From Hypoxylon rubiginosum (Eukaryota; Ascomycota; Sordariomycetes; Xylariales; Hypoxylaceae), in contig CADCXA010000058.1 in NCBI GenBank assembly GCA_902806565.1, positions 124,001 through 188,000 of the forward strand: a stretch of 64,000 bases of DNA, given 5' to 3'. The stretch's first letter is position 1; every line of letters begins with the position of its first letter. Shown here piece by piece: positions 1 through 11,430 of the stretch. The translations under genes and the position numbers were made by a program. The notes below the pieces were generated by a model, which worked only from the letters and a program-made list of their open reading frames with translations, searched no databases and had not been told where the DNA came from.

Positions 1-467
1 TTGCTGTAATATTCAAAGTCATCGCCATTATCGTTACGGCCGTAGTAGTATGCGTAATATTCTGGGTACGCCTCGGGATCGTCCAAGGCACTAAAGGCGA
101 GCGCGAACTTCAGTATGTGGGCCGTTAGGCCGAGTCCGGTGCCGAAGCCTAACCATAGAAGTAGCTGGACGGCCACGTGAGCGCCCGGATGGATGGTCCG
201 GTTGTTGGACTTGGACCGCTGTGCACATGACGTGACAAGATCGGTTACGGACCACAGCAGCGCGACACCCGCCTGAGGAGCGGTCCAGACGGCGATGTAG
301 CTCTGGACGGTGGGGTCAACGGCGAGCGCGATCGATATACCTAGCACGATGATGCAGGAGACTATGGATAACGAGGTGAGGACAGGCTTAATCACAAGCC
401 AGGTTCGGTTCGATGGAGTGGCCCGAACTGGATATGACCACTGCTGATTCGGGTCCATTCTCGTCAT
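1..467 (-). CDS. Partial multi-pass membrane protein (N-terminal part, runs off the window)
   Basis: An open frame on the minus strand starts with ATG at 467 (a second in-frame ATG lies at 458) and stays open for 155 codons to the window edge, so the C-terminus is missing. The translation shows three hydrophobic stretches: roughly residues 20-47 (WLVIKPVLTSLSIVSC), 52-75, and 95-125 (LLLWLGFGTGLGLTAHILKF). They are separated by short polar loops, one with SKSNNRT. The visible end is tyrosine-rich and acidic (DDPEAYPEYYAYYYGRND). This layout resembles small fungal tetraspan or MARVEL-like membrane proteins, but I do not recognise the family. The start at 458 (MDPNQQW) is equally plausible. It diverges from the hydrolase gene that starts at 1377. 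Confidence 0.6.
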   Translation of the reverse strand, partial: MTRMDPNQQWSYPVRATPSNRTWLVIKPVLTSLSIVSCIIVLGISIALAVDPTVQSYIAVWTAPQAGVALLWSVTDLVTSCAQRSKSNNRTIHPGAHVAVQLLLWLGFGTGLGLTAHILKFALAFSALDDPEAYPEYYAYYYGRNDNGDDFEYYS

Positions 468-1376
468 TCCTCCTATCGTATCAATACTGTCGACTGTCGA
501 CTTGTGGCTTGTAGGGTTCTCGGCTTCTACATGGTGAACGAATATGGCAGAGGGGAGTCTCTCATACCATTACCATTGCGGACCTTGGAATGGAATCAAG
601 GTTTCAGCCACTTTAGTCTTTAGTGACTTTATCGTATCGTATGTAGGTCCTCGTCCGTAGTCACATCCTTGCCGCCGCTAGTTCTAGTTCGGCCTGATGG
701 GCCGCTGTCCCTACCTGCGCATATGGTCTATCCCCTTTTCAACTTTCAAATAACAATAGCAGTATCCCCAAGAACATCATATCGTGCAATGGCATATTTG
801 TAAGCTCGAATTTGTAATCCCATATTGGATAGCAATGTCAATCTCGGATCATAGACGCCCTTCGGCTCCCCTCCCCTGTACCACCAAGTCCGATCCGGGA
901 GCCTATTCGGAGCATTTCATATGCGGGGTCAACTGTACGATGCTCTTCTTGGGACGCATCGTAAACGAATCTTCAACTCGGTCAGGTTAGTCGGGTGGCG
1001 TCTGCTAGTCTCTTGTAATCTATAAATACCTATATATCAGTTAACGACCGCCAATTTACTTGGGTTGCCTGAAGACAGTCAGCTTTAACCTGCTCCTATC
1101 TTCATATACGATCCCATGTATCACGTGTAGGTCGTCAAGACTTTCCACCTCTGCTTTTGCTCGGGTCATTTACCCCGAGGGACGTGATCGATTCTAAGTT
1201 GTCCGTCGTCTATACATATCCGAGTCCGAACTGGTATAGCAACTGTGCTGCCCAAGACTGAGTTAGAAACTCACCAACCAAATTTTGTGTCTACCAGTTC
1301 CAATCACGTCTGTCAAAGGTGACCTACACTACCGTTGATCGTATGAAACATACTCGAGATCTTTCCCAAGGAAACC
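468..1376. other. Intergenic, divergent promoter region
   Basis: About 0.9 kb lies between two divergent genes. A TATA-like stretch (TCTATAAATA, about 1018-1027) sits some 350 bp before the hydrolase start. I see no convincing gene here; short open frames lack recognisable protein character. Confidence 0.5.
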
Positions 1377-2585
1377 ATGGACTTCAGCCAGTGGGGAGAA
1401 CCCAGCAAGGAGTGGCTCAGCTTCGCAGCGGCTAATTCAGCGACCCTATCCCGCTCCGACGACCATCTGCCAGCCCTGAAGCAGCAGGAAAACGCCAACA
1501 ACGGACGTGCCAAAGTCGCCAAGACCCTCATCGCTGCCACGGGGTTAGACAAGCTAGTCGCAACACAGGACTACGTCGTTCCTACGCGTGACGGCAACTC
1601 TATTACTGTGCGCAGCTATCGGCCTATCTTACTAGGATCTCAACCGTTACCGGGCTACGTCTACTACCACGGCGGCGGGTTCATCTACGGCGGGGTGGAA
1701 ACGGAAATCTTCCACTGCTCGTGGGTAGCCCACGCATTGTCCATGAACGTCGTGCATGTGGTGTATCGGCAAACGCCGCACGTGAAAGGCTTGACCATAT
1801 GGCACGATGGACTCGACGGCTTCGAGTGGGTCGCAACGCACACCGAAACGCTCGGTATTGACCCGTCCCGCCTCGTCGTCGGTGGTGTGTCAGCTGGCGC
1901 CAACCTGGCGGCGTCTGTAGTGCAGAACGAGCTGAGGAGAGCACGCGAAACCGGCTCGGCTTCCCGGATCAAGGGTCAGCTACTCTGTATCCCGAATGTG
2001 GTGCACAAGGAGGCGTTTCCATACCACCTGTTTGCCGATAGGGAGAAAGTGTCCCTAGTTCAGTGCGCAGACGCCGCTGTCATCCCGAAGCACCGATTGG
2101 CATTATACACCGGATTGCTAGGCGACGAGGTTGACCCTACTGACCGAACCTGGAGCCCGGCTCTAGCCGAGGAGGAGGAATTACGAGGTATACCACCCAC
2201 CGCGTTTCTCATCGCAGGTTGGGACCCTCTCCGGGATGAGGCGCTGTGGTATGCCCAGAAGTTAAAAAATGCTGGGTTAGTGACTATCTACCCCTATTCA
2301 ATGATATATTAGACACTGTTGCTCACGGTGTACTCCACGCCATATAGAGTGCAGACCAAAGTCCATATCTTCCCCGGCCTTCCTCATGCTTTCAACTCCT
2401 TCAGACAGTTGCCCTCTCATAAACGATGGAACGAAGTGCTACTTGATTGCCTTCGCTGGGCGGCTGCGGATGAAGACAGTTGGATGGTTGAATTACCTCC
2501 TGCGATGCCATCGGGTATAGAAGGAGCTGCGGCGACCACTAGCTCAACGCAACCAGCGACGACTGGCGTTACCATCGTTGGATAG
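1377..2585 (+). CDS. Alpha/beta hydrolase, HSL/fold-3 family
   Basis: Proposed coding exons are 1377-2275 and 2348-2585, giving 378 residues. The 72-bp intron has a GTTAGT donor and TATAG acceptor and removes an in-frame stop. After splicing, the text reads KNAG-VQTKVHIFPGLPHAF, which is exactly what the family has at this point. The hormone-sensitive-lipase class is shown by HGGGF (98-102, oxyanion hole) and GVSAG (nucleophile Ser172). AGWDPLRDEA carries acid Asp283 and the PGLPHAF segment carries His313, so the catalytic triad is complete. Members hydrolyse small esters or lactones in the cytosol, often in xenobiotic or secondary metabolism; the substrate cannot be told. No signal peptide is visible. 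Without splicing the gene would look broken, but I judge it intact. Confidence 0.85.
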
Positions 2586-3891
2586 ATTCTTAGATAGGTA
2601 CCTAGAAGCTAATCTAAAGCTTGCTGACTACTCATCATCTGCACGATAAACTTGTACACTCTGATGAGATAGAGGTGCCGAAACCACGAACCCCTTTTCA
2701 ATGTCTAAACAGGCCACTGCACGAGGATATCCTACAAGTAGAGGTTCCAATAGACCAATCACTGCCCAGGTAGATATAGACTAGGTACGCTCCCAGCTGC
2801 TTGAAGTGTAATTCCTATTTCGCCTTATCGTTTTGGCAATATCGTCTGTTCAGGTTGTGTCCTCAGTGCGGCTAATGTCACCGCAGCCATTCGTTTCTAC
2901 GACAGATGTTGTGCGGAGCAATTAAAAATCCAATATCGTCCGTAAGAATACACACATCTAATCTTTATCCGTAAGTTCCACATCTTAGGAGTCGCTTTTC
3001 AGTCGTTTTGGCGTGAAGATTCTATACTCGAGACGGCTGAAGACTACAAGAAGCTCATAGGCATCCGGCTAGGAACAAATCATAATAGGCCGCCACTCAT
3101 TCGATATGAGCAGCTCGTCATGAACTACACTTCCAGGAAATTGACTTGTGCGGATGAAATCTTCATTAGCAGTCTCTTGAGGAACACTTCCTGGTTCCAC
3201 CGTCTTCCCGTAGTGGTCTTCGATTGAGCGATCATATGGCGATCTGTTTCCCCCGCGAGGCTTTTGGAGTTGGAGCTGGATGGGTTGACAAGATCCATCC
3301 GCCGTAACTCGGACTAAGGAGCTCTACTCTCATCCGCAATGGCTTTATGACAGGACTTGGATAGATTGGTATATCGTCGACAACGGGCATCCTTTGTGTG
3401 CGTGGGAACTGCACCGGGACTGTACTTCGACGGAGGTATTTTCCAAAGAGGTAGGGCTAAGAGACGAATTGAGATGATACCGCATTGCGGAATGCCATCT
3501 TCGAGTAACCTTTTCGACCACAATCGTACAAGACGCCCGTTCGTCCGAGAGTTCTCAATGTCTGTTCCCCCACCGGCGGAAATGTCTCTGGGCGTCCAAT
3601 TGGACTACCCCTATTTGGTATTTTCGAGAGTTCAGGGGGAACCTGAGCTGAAGATCAATAATTTGCGGAATTTCGACTGTTGTGTAACGCCAAAGTAGAT
3701 AATGAGGATGGGCGGCAACGATTGGATAGAATCACCCCCCTTAATAAGGATCATCATGCTACATTATCAGCCGCAATCTGGGGGCTGTATTTTCTGATAT
3801 TGCCGCCTACAGATAGTTGCCACCTAGCATTCATTCAGATATCAGTTACTTTGTCATCCAGATAAATAATCCGTTGAATTAGAAGCCACCA
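2586..3891. other. Intergenic, no confident gene
   Basis: About 1.3 kb. A 113-codon open frame on the plus strand (3357-3698) and an open minus-strand stretch (about 3085-3310) exist, but neither shows a known domain or a convincing start. They could be remnants or chance frames. Confidence 0.4.
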
Positions 3892-6249
3892 ATGTACTCA
3901 GAAACGGACAGCTTTTTCCACGACAGCCTAGGAACGGTGCTGCAAGACCTAGGGCCATCTACTTCAGTGTCTCATAGCTCTGCTCCGCCCTTTGGTAATT
4001 CTTGGGAAGCTAGCAGTACCAGAAAACCTGACCAAGCTCCTGTATACGAACGAGTTTCCAGACAGGAATATCAAGAACGTGACCACGGGAAAGCAAAAGG
4101 ATTTAGGAGTACATGGCTGCGAAATAATCCATGGAAAATTGAAATACTCGAACTCATCCTTGGCCTCGCGGTCCTAATTGCCATTGCTATTCTCCTGAGT
4201 GAGTATAACGGCAAACAACAGCCCGAATGGCTCTACAGCTTCAACCTTAACTCTATTGTTGCAGTACTTAGTACGGTGTTTAGAGGAACACTGATAGCGA
4301 TTGTTGACGAGGGTGCGATCACCAACGAATCGGCGTAGTCGTAGGGTATATTGCGCTGATAATATTCACAATGCAGTACTCAGCCAGCTGAAGTGGACTT
4401 GGTTCCGAAACCCTCGACCTCTGGATCATCTATCCATCTTTGATCGGGCTACACGTGGCCCCTGGGGATCGCTCAACTTTCTGTTTAAACTTCCGAGGCC
4501 GTGAGTGTAACCACCTATATATTCCATTATTTAAATGCTGAAGACCACATCAGCCGTCTTTCAACCGTTGGCGCCTTGATCACGGTTCTCTCTCTAGCAA
4601 CCAGCGCTTTCAACCAACAAGCCGTACGATCCGTACCATGTCTGAAGCCAGTGCCAGATAGTGCCGCTTCTATCCCCCTCGCCCGAACCGTGAATAACAA
4701 CACTGTGCTTTTTGTAATATATGGAGACGACGTTAGCCGGCCTGGCTACGGCGACACGGTGCACATCGACAGAGAAACGAAGGCGGCGCTCGTCGGCGGA
4801 CTCAGTCAGCCTGACGCAATCACGCCACTCCCGACGGTTTGTAGTACCGGTAATTGTACCTTTTCCGAGAGAAGCGGCATCTCGTACTCAAGCCTTAGTG
4901 TTAGCAGTAGGTGTGTTGATGTCTCGTCCAAGATCACACAGATAAACAACACTGGCGACTATCACACAAACCTTCAGGAATACAGACTACCTGGTGGTTT
5001 ATCAGTAACCTACTGCGACGGATGCTACTCTAGTACAGAGGTTACTTTCCCGAACGGCACAATCGCGTTCGTCGAAATTCCTGGAACGTGGTCTACCTTA
5101 TTCAATGCAACAATAGACCAATATGACCACGAAGCTCAGGGATACGAAGACATGACCATAGCAGGGATAGATATCTCGAATGCCGGAGCAGGATTTTTAC
5201 CTGCTTTTGGCCGTGTATCAATGATGATGCCCACGCGTCGAAGATGCCAGTCTCTCCGACAACAGAGCAATGCGGAAGCGAAGACGGATGTCGACGGCGC
5301 TTTTCCGGATTGCGACCAACCTACACTCAATGTTACATCTTTGCCTGAAGACTTTGGGCTGATGGCAGCGGTCTGTTGGCTTTATCCGAGCATTATCAAT
5401 TACCGAGGTCAGATTGTTAATGGCCAACTCATGGAAACCCAGGTTGGCGACGCTACCCCATTAGCTTTAAGCTCACCATACGATAGGGTGGCTTTGTATC
5501 AGTCAGAGGTCTACAAGTTCCAAGATCCATGTTATGTGAACGGAAACCGATACGATCTTGCCGACCGTAACTCATGGCCCGGCGGTGAGATAGATATTGT
5601 GAATATTATTGACTGGCTTAGCAACACCACGGTGACTGGCCCAAAACAGTGCCTTTACGGCCTTGGTTTTGAGTATACCGGAGGAACATTCCAGATGATC
5701 CAACAAGTCTTCACAGAAGACCAGTGCGTTCCTACGGTGAACTACGAGAGTATCATGTGCGAATCGTGGTGGCTAGGAAGTTTCTGGAACGGCCGGAACG
5801 CGACGCTGAAAAGCGTCGGTGCCGTAATGGACGGCGCTGCGAAAGCCCTAACGAACCGAATTCGTACCATAGGAGAGGACTACAACAATGTCCCAATGAA
5901 GGCAGACGGCACAGCTACACAGCTCTACGTTTGCACGGAATTTAACTGGCCATGGCTGCTATTCCCGGCCGCTATGCTGATAGGAACCGCTGCGCTGCTG
6001 GTGACAATGCTCATCAAGAGCTTTACAGAGGACGGCAGCTGGCCGACTTGGAAGTCGAGTTTGTTACCACTACTGGTCTACGGACTGGAAGAGCAGGCGA
6101 AGTGTCAGAACCTGATGGAAACGCCTCAGTTGGACGAGCTAGCAAAGGGAGTAGAGGTAAGTTTTCGGATGGCGGCAGACGGGCCAAGGTTCGTGCCTGG
6201 GAATGCGGATAGAGAACCTTCAGAGAGGAATCTGATCATGCAGGAGTGA
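3892..6249 (+). CDS. DUF3176-family multi-pass membrane protein
   Basis: Exons 3892-4312, 4377-4500 and 4554-6249 encode 746 residues. Introns are 64 bp (GTGCGA...GCAG, with CTGAT branch) and 53 bp (GTGAGT...TCAG). Splicing yields the DUF3176 signature: a membrane segment after PWKIEILELILGLAVLIAI, then LNSIVAVLSTVFRGTL, VLSQLKWTWF and FDRATRGPWGSLNFL. A further hydrophobic segment follows (STVGALITVLSLA). A long extracytoplasmic-looking central region carries many Asn-x-Ser/Thr sites and cysteines. A last membrane segment (WPWLLFPAAMLIGTAALLV) precedes a cytoplasmic tail. The family is large, restricted to filamentous fungi and of unknown function. The N-terminal 60 residues are polar and probably disordered. 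Reading frame and length fit an intact gene. Confidence 0.85.
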
Positions 6250-6687
6250 TGACAACGGGACATACAAACATCACGGGCACTCCCTATAGTGTATTGTGGT
6301 AACGGGCATAGAATTACGTCGGGGAGCACATTACCCCTTTTTCAACTCGACAGTTATATGATGCTGAACACAGTTCGGAATGAAATAGAAAATGATTACC
6401 CCTTACTGGAGTTTGCTTAGGAAGACTTGGAAGTCCAATGTAATCTCATGTTCTAACTGGGAATCTCAAGACACCTACACTTACATATGTACCTAGGAGT
6501 ATCGAGATAGCGAATAGGGGCTCAGAACTTAAAGGGGCCTAGGGCTGAGCTGCCAACTCGCAGTTGCCGCGAGCTTTTCGATCATAAAACCTTGGTAAGC
6601 ACCCATAAACCATAACTCTCTATATGACATACCTGCAAGAGCGTACTACATGAAGAAGGCAACGGTCGAAGAGACCATGTGAGACAA
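6250..6687. other. Intergenic
   Basis: About 440 bp between the DUF3176 gene and tRNA-Asp. No gene or notable repeat seen. Confidence 0.5.
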
Positions 6688-6759
6688 TCTCGATTAGTAT
6701 AGTGGTTAGTATGCCGGCTTGTCACGCTGGAGACCAGGGTTCGATTCCCTGATCGAGAG
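6688..6759 (+). tRNA. tRNA-Asp (GTC)
   Basis: A 72-nt cloverleaf without intron. The acceptor arms TCTCGAT and ATCGAGA pair perfectly, followed by discriminator G. The D-loop region reads TTAGTATAGTGGTTAGTA (A box), the anticodon loop is CTTGTCACG with anticodon GTC, and the T arm is CCAGGGTTCGATTCCCTG (B box). The pattern matches eukaryotic nuclear tRNA-Asp. A T-run follows shortly downstream (TTCATTTCTTTTGC), suitable as an RNA polymerase III terminator. Confidence 0.97.
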
Positions 6760-7219
6760 TTCATTTCTTTTGCATTTCAACTCTTTCGTTGCCTAAATTT
6801 TGCTCTAGACGTTCATAAGGCAGCCTAGATTGTCACGTTCTAAAACCAAGGTTCTGGGTAGAGTGGCTGAGACATCAAACACTCTGCAGTATTGAGGTAG
6901 CACGGGATGAAAATCGGAATCATAATCAGTTTGAATAGACTTGCGGAATGGGTGGAGATGTAAAGTACAACTGCGAATAAAATTAAAGGGTTCGATGACC
7001 CCATCAGTAATACGTCGATATCAGCCTCGCTTTAGAACCCAGAGTATGCCTTTGGGGGTAAAAAGTGTAGGCAGATAGTATTAGTCGGTAATACAACATA
7101 GGCCAAACTTGGGCACTTAGGGTATATGTACAACAGCAGCAAATCGATATGATACAGCGAAGCAAAGCCACAGCTGGGATATATCTCAGACTCAGACCAA
7201 ATAAGAGAAACGTCGTGCC
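6760..7219. other. Intergenic
   Basis: About 460 bp between tRNA-Asp and the end of the convergent DUF4870-like gene. Nothing recognisable. Confidence 0.5.
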
Positions 7220-8009
7220 CTACTCATCGTCCAGTATTCGACTTGCTATTCGGCCAAAGATAGGTACTTCGAATCTATTCCATGGTAAGTATACGCCCGT
7301 CCTTATGACGAATATTTCAAAACTCCTTACCTGTCTAACGTGTCCGCATCTCGATACGCGCGCAGGGCTAACCATCCCATGAGACATAGGTCCGCGATGA
7401 AGATGATCCAGCTTAAGAAGGTCGACCAAGAGAAGATGAGATGTATGATGAAGAGGACCGTGAATAGAAGGCTAGACTGCCACGCATGGAATCTGTATGG
7501 AATATGTTAGCAGCTGTAGAGGTACACAACTCAGAGTACAAGTCCCACACGAGGACTTGTCTTTCGTCCTTTTGAGAGCAACCGTCCTCTTTCCCTCTTC
7601 AGCCAATCCACCGAATGTATCAGAATTGTGAAAGAACCTACCTCACAAAGTCACTCTTGCGTTCGAGAATCAACAGTATGATGGCACCCAACGGCGGCAG
7701 TCCCAGGTAGGCTAGACAGGCTTCATAATCCAACCTGATACCCAGACTCGTATCGAACTCGCTCACGTATGTTCCCGCCTCGGAAGCGTAGCCGCCGCCG
7801 GGTAGCGTAGGCTGCCAGGAGCGCTGGGGTTGAGGGTGTTGAAGAGGGGGCGGGGATGCGATGCCACCTCGCTGCTGTTGCGAAGGAGAGTACGGTCGTC
7901 GATTGTCGAGCGAGGCGCGAGGTGATGCGACGTTCGATTGGGAAGGCGACCAAGGCCTGTTGTTCTCCGGCGGAGAAGATTGGTAGGGTGCGAAGTCCAT
8001 CTTGGACAA
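7220..8009 (-). CDS. Small membrane protein, DUF4870/UPF0132-like
   Basis: Minus-strand exons 8009-7642, 7492-7331 and 7274-7220 encode 194 residues. Introns are 149 bp (GTAGGT...ACAG, with GCTAAC branch) and 56 bp (GTAAGG...ATAG). The first 85 residues are Pro/Ser/Gln-rich and disordered. They are followed by three hydrophobic helices, with YEACLAYLGLPPLGAIILLILE, then FHAWQSSLLFTVLFIIHLIF and FLSWIIFIADLCLMGWLALR. The order LAYLxLPxxGAxxLLxxE, KSDFVRFHAWQS, then an RAY-RDADTLDRFEVPIFG tail fits small three-helix membrane proteins of the DUF4870/UPF0132 type found across fungi. Function is unknown. ATG at 8001 (third codon later) is an alternative start. Confidence 0.8.
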
Positions 8010-8646
8010 GAGACCCGGTTGGGTTTGTAGAATTCGATAAGGGAGTGGTGTTTGAAGAGATGTGGTTCGGCTTGTGGAAAGGCTTGATAAAGAGGAATGG
8101 AATAATAGTAGAATGACGTTGGGACGTTACTAATTTGGAGAGAAGTTCTAGGCATCGACGTTGTACCAAGACAGCGGAACGCGATGCGACAGGGCTAGCT
8201 GTTTAAGCTAAAGTTAAGCTAGGAACAGGGGCACCTGCAAGCGACGTACAACCTTATTACAGGTGACTTATAGGCATATTCAATTACCTGCCACTGCTTG
8301 TTTAAAAGGATCTTACATCTATCAAAGCTCATTGTATTCTTGATATCTTCCTTGTAACATGTTATTGTAAAATGTTATCTACTCTTTCACAATTTATTGA
8401 TAGAATTCTTCCATGGTGCCTTGTAAATGAAATCCCTTAAGCCTTTCTTATTCCTGACTAGTAGCCCAGTTGGAAAGGGTTGTATCTCGTCAGGATGTAC
8501 ACCAACACATCAGTTTATCTAGCTAGGTAGCTAGTACGATGGAGCAAGTCGGCGAGGAATATGGACATACAGTAGCTCAATGCTACACATCTGATTTAAA
8601 TGTGATACATACGTGATGATTATACAACGTTGCCCATGGTAAAAAC
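8010..8646. other. Intergenic
   Basis: About 640 bp. It holds the promoter of the DUF4870-like gene and the 3' flank of the ribosomal-protein gene. A short T-rich part lies at 8330-8400. No gene seen. Confidence 0.5.
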
Positions 8647-9666
8647 CTATGTGCTAGTCTCTCCTCCCTCCTTCTTAACCCCTCCGTCCGCCTCCTCAAG
8701 CTGCGTCCGCCTGCCCTCTAGCGCGAGCCACAAACCCTTGCCGTGGCCCTCCAGCGCCGTCGTGAGGCCCAGACCCGCGCTCTGCAGCATGGCGACGAGC
8801 TGCGCCCGCAGGCCCTCGACGCCGCCCTCGATGCCGCCGACCCACCGTACGCCGTCCGTGTCGAACACCCGGCCCTCCACCCGTCCGCCGACGAGGAGCA
8901 GCTTCTGCAGCCCGCTCTGCGTCGCCGGGTCGTAGTAGCCCGGGTTCTTCCTGCGCGACGGCGCGGGGAAGGCCGGGGCCGAGGGCGAGAGCACCGAGAG
9001 CGCGACGGCCAGGTGGGCCGGCGAGACGGACGGGAACGTCACGGCCGCGACGGGGCCGACGAGGAGCGGGCTGATCTGGCCGTACGCCGAGGTCTCGTCG
9101 ACGGTGGCCTTCGATACGGTCTCGTAGGCCGTCGCGGACAGGTCGTGCTTGTAAGCGTTCGACTTTTGCGTCTGCGCCTCGGCGTCGAAGAACTCGACGA
9201 TCTTAAAGGCGACATCGAACATGCGCGTCCGGATCACCTGGATCTCGATGCCCGAAGAGATATCTACCGGAAGACCGCCATCCGGCCCAACTACTGGTGC
9301 TGGGACTTTGGCTAAGGCCGCGCGCAGTTCTCTCCGAATAGCAGCCCATTCCACGGCCGTCAGGTTATTGTGTTGGAAGAACAGGATCAAGGGTGTCGAG
9401 CGGAGTAGAGCGGTATAAGATCGGATGAGTTGAGATTTTCGCTGGTCAGGCCGTCGTGCGCTAGGTGGTTGAGTCGGAGGTATATAATCATCAGGCAGTT
9501 TCAGCGAGCTAAGCGGTACTGGGGAAGCGGATGCGCTCGCATAATTCCTTCTCGAGGTGATCTTTGAGCTCTGAAATAGGACGGCCGCAGGTCTTCGGGA
9601 GCTTGTCGATCTTTGTAATGCTCGACCAAGGCTGCTCGCCGCCGAGCAATTGATCCGCGGCGGCAT
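8647..9666 (-). CDS. MRPL11: Mitochondrial large-subunit ribosomal protein uL10m (YmL11-like)
   Basis: A single-exon minus-strand gene of 339 codons with ATG at 9666. The first 45 residues are rich in Arg, Ser and Ala without acids ([20 protein letters not shown]), a typical mitochondrial targeting sequence. The body shows the L10-like pattern: [32 protein letters not shown], an RRELRAAL helix, and later [12 protein letters not shown]. The C-terminal part carries [15 protein letters not shown] and a [17 protein letters not shown] helix. This matches fungal Mrpl11, which forms the base of the L7/L12 stalk in the mitoribosome. It shares a divergent promoter region with TRP4. The assignment rests on overall pattern rather than a single diagnostic motif. 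Confidence 0.8.
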   Translation of the reverse strand: MPPRINCSAASSLGRALQRSTSSRRPAAVLFQSSKITSRRNYASASASPVPLSSLKLPDDYIPPTQPPSARRPDQRKSQLIRSYTALLRSTPLILFFQHNNLTAVEWAAIRRELRAALAKVPAPVVGPDGGLPVDISSGIEIQVIRTRMFDVAFKIVEFFDAEAQTQKSNAYKHDLSATAYETVSKATVDETSAYGQISPLLVGPVAAVTFPSVSPAHLAVALSVLSPSAPAFPAPSRRKNPGYYDPATQSGLQKLLLVGGRVEGRVFDTDGVRWVGGIEGGVEGLRAQLVAMLQSAGLGLTTALEGHGKGLWLALEGRRTQLEEADGGVKKEGGETST

Positions 9667-10132
9667 TTTCCACGATATGTTAGAGTCGTATGTATTTTAT
9701 ACGGCTACATACATTCAGCTGCGATAGTTGGTTGGGGGGATTGCCGCTGCGTCGTGTATCGTGGGTTGTTCTTCGATTCCCTATCCCTAAAATTATTTGC
9801 AAATTGGCGAGAGCTTCAATTGATTCGTCCAATTGAATTTCGTAGATATCAAGGCCCGTGCTTTAGGTTCCCCAGTGCCGAGACAAGTGCTCGGAGATAT
9901 TTCTCTGCCATCCGTCACCGCCCCAATTGAGCTTCAGGGGGGGATCGTCAGCAGGGCGCAGGACCTGTGCCGCAGGGACAAGCTCAATTAGGGCCCCTGT
10001 CCCCACCAACCCCTCCATTAAGTGGCGGGGCACTTATAAGTTATAAGCCAACCCATCTAAGCTCCTCCATTGCGTCTTGACCTGTCACTGTTAGTAGCTC
10101 TTCCGCAAGCTAACCCTCGTAGGTGTTAGCAG
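9667..10132. other. Divergent promoter region of MRPL11 and TRP4
   Basis: About 470 bp separating two divergent genes. I looked for the general-amino-acid-control site TGACTCA, expected upstream of TRP genes, and did not see a perfect copy. Confidence 0.5.
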
Positions 10133-10207
10133 ATCTTCTAGCTACAGGTTCTTTAGCTACAGGTCTTCTAGCTACAAGTCCTCTAGCACAGGTTCTCTAG
10201 CCACAAG
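10133..10207. repeat. Imperfect tandem repeat in the TRP4 leader
   Basis: About five degenerate copies of a 13-15-bp unit close to TTCTAGCTACAGG, ending 11 bp before the TRP4 start codon. Copies begin near 10136, 10151, 10165, 10180 and 10193. Confidence 0.8.
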
Positions 10208-10218
10208 CCTAAGACACA

Positions 10219-11430
10219 ATGGCAGACATCCAGGATATCAGGCCGCTGCTCCAGCGCCTCTGGCCAGACCCGGCCAAGGAGAACGTGACGGCCAAAGAGA
10301 TCGCCGATGCGCTGTCCCTCATCTTCACCAACCAGCTCAGCCCCGTGCAGACGGGCTCGCTGCTGACGGCCCTGCACTTCACCGGCTGGGACCGCCGCGC
10401 CGACGTGCTGGCCGAGTCCGCCGCCGCCATGCGCCGCCACGCCGCCAAGGTCGACGCCACCCGCCTCGAGTCCGTCATCGCGGACCGGAGGAGGCCCGAG
10501 GGCAAGTACGCCGGCGGCCTGTGCGACATCGTCGGCACCGGCGGGGACTCCCACAACACCTTCAACATATCGACCACCTCCTCCATCCTCGCCTCCTCCC
10601 TCCTCCTGCTCGCGAAGCACGGCAACCGCGCCTCCACGTCCAAGTCCGGCTCTGCGGACCTGCTCATGAACATGAAGCCCAAGCCCGCCCAGCTGGGCCG
10701 TATCACGCCCGACACCATCTCTGATGTGTACGCGGAGACCAACTACGCCTTCCTGTTCGCGCCAGTCTTTCATCCGGGTATGAAGCACGTCGCTTCTATC
10801 CGCAAGGAGCTCGGCTGGCGCACCATCTTCAACTTGCTAGGCCCTCTGAGCAATCCCCTCGGAGACGCCATAGAGGCGCGCATGCTAGGCGTCGCCCGAG
10901 ACGACCTAGGCCCCGTATTCGCAGAAGCCCTACGGATAGCGGGCGCCAAGAAGGGTCTCGTAGTATGCGGCAAGGAGCAGCTGGACGAGGTATCCTGCGC
11001 GGGCCCGACGCTGTGCTGGCAGCTCGTCGAGCACGCCGGCGGCAGCAGCGTGGACGTCGAGCACTTCACGCTCGAGCCCGCCGACTTCGGCCTCGGCGCC
11101 CACCCGCTCGCCACCGTCTCCCCGGGCCGCGAGCCGCACGAGAACGCCGAGATCCTGCGCCGCCTCCTCCAGGGCGAGCTCCCGCCCGACGACCCCATCC
11201 TCGAGTTCGTCCTCATGAACACGGCCGCCTTCCTCGTCGCCTCGGGCATCTGCGAGGCCGACGCGAGCAGCATGGGCGCCGGCGACGACGGCAAGGTCGT
11301 CCGGGAGAGGGGGCCCGGGGGCGGCCGCTGGAAGGAGGGGGTCCGGAGGGCGCGCTGGACGATCCAGAGCGGCGAGGCTTGGAGGCAGTGGAATGCTTTT
11401 GCCGAGGTTACGAACAGCTTACCTGCGTAG
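10219..11430 (+). CDS. TRP4: Anthranilate phosphoribosyltransferase
   Basis: A single-exon gene of 403 codons. The enzyme transfers phosphoribose from PRPP to anthranilate, the second step of the tryptophan branch. GTGGDSHNTFNIST (106-119) is the PRPP-binding glycine-rich motif. HGNRASTSKSGSADLL and FAPVFHPGMKHVASIRKELGWRTIFNLLGPLSNP are the conserved anthranilate- and magnesium-site segments, and GLVVCGKEQLDEVS follows. Length is slightly above yeast Trp4 because of inserts near residues 80-95 and 345-380. The 3' half is very GC-rich. ATG at 10219 is preceded by ACACA, a good context. The gene is intact and its leader holds the tandem repeat noted above. Confidence 0.95.
   Translation: MADIQDIRPLLQRLWPDPAKENVTAKEIADALSLIFTNQLSPVQTGSLLTALHFTGWDRRADVLAESAAAMRRHAAKVDATRLESVIADRRRPEGKYAGGLCDIVGTGGDSHNTFNISTTSSILASSLLLLAKHGNRASTSKSGSADLLMNMKPKPAQLGRITPDTISDVYAETNYAFLFAPVFHPGMKHVASIRKELGWRTIFNLLGPLSNPLGDAIEARMLGVARDDLGPVFAEALRIAGAKKGLVVCGKEQLDEVSCAGPTLCWQLVEHAGGSSVDVEHFTLEPADFGLGAHPLATVSPGREPHENAEILRRLLQGELPPDDPILEFVLMNTAAFLVASGICEADASSMGAGDDGKVVRERGPGGGRWKEGVRRARWTIQSGEAWRQWNAFAEVTNSLPA

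Noticed and set aside
2276..2347. Stop codon splitting the alpha/beta hydrolase into two frames
   Set aside because: A GTTAGT...TATAG intron of 72 bp removes it and joins family-like sequence in phase, so this is not a pseudogene.
3085..3698. Possible small genes on both strands between the hydrolase and DUF3176 genes
   Set aside because: Open stretches of 80-113 codons lack known motifs, convincing starts or splice sites.
8743..9315. Long plus-strand frame opposite MRPL11
   Set aside because: Arg-rich antisense shadow produced by GC-rich codons of the real gene.
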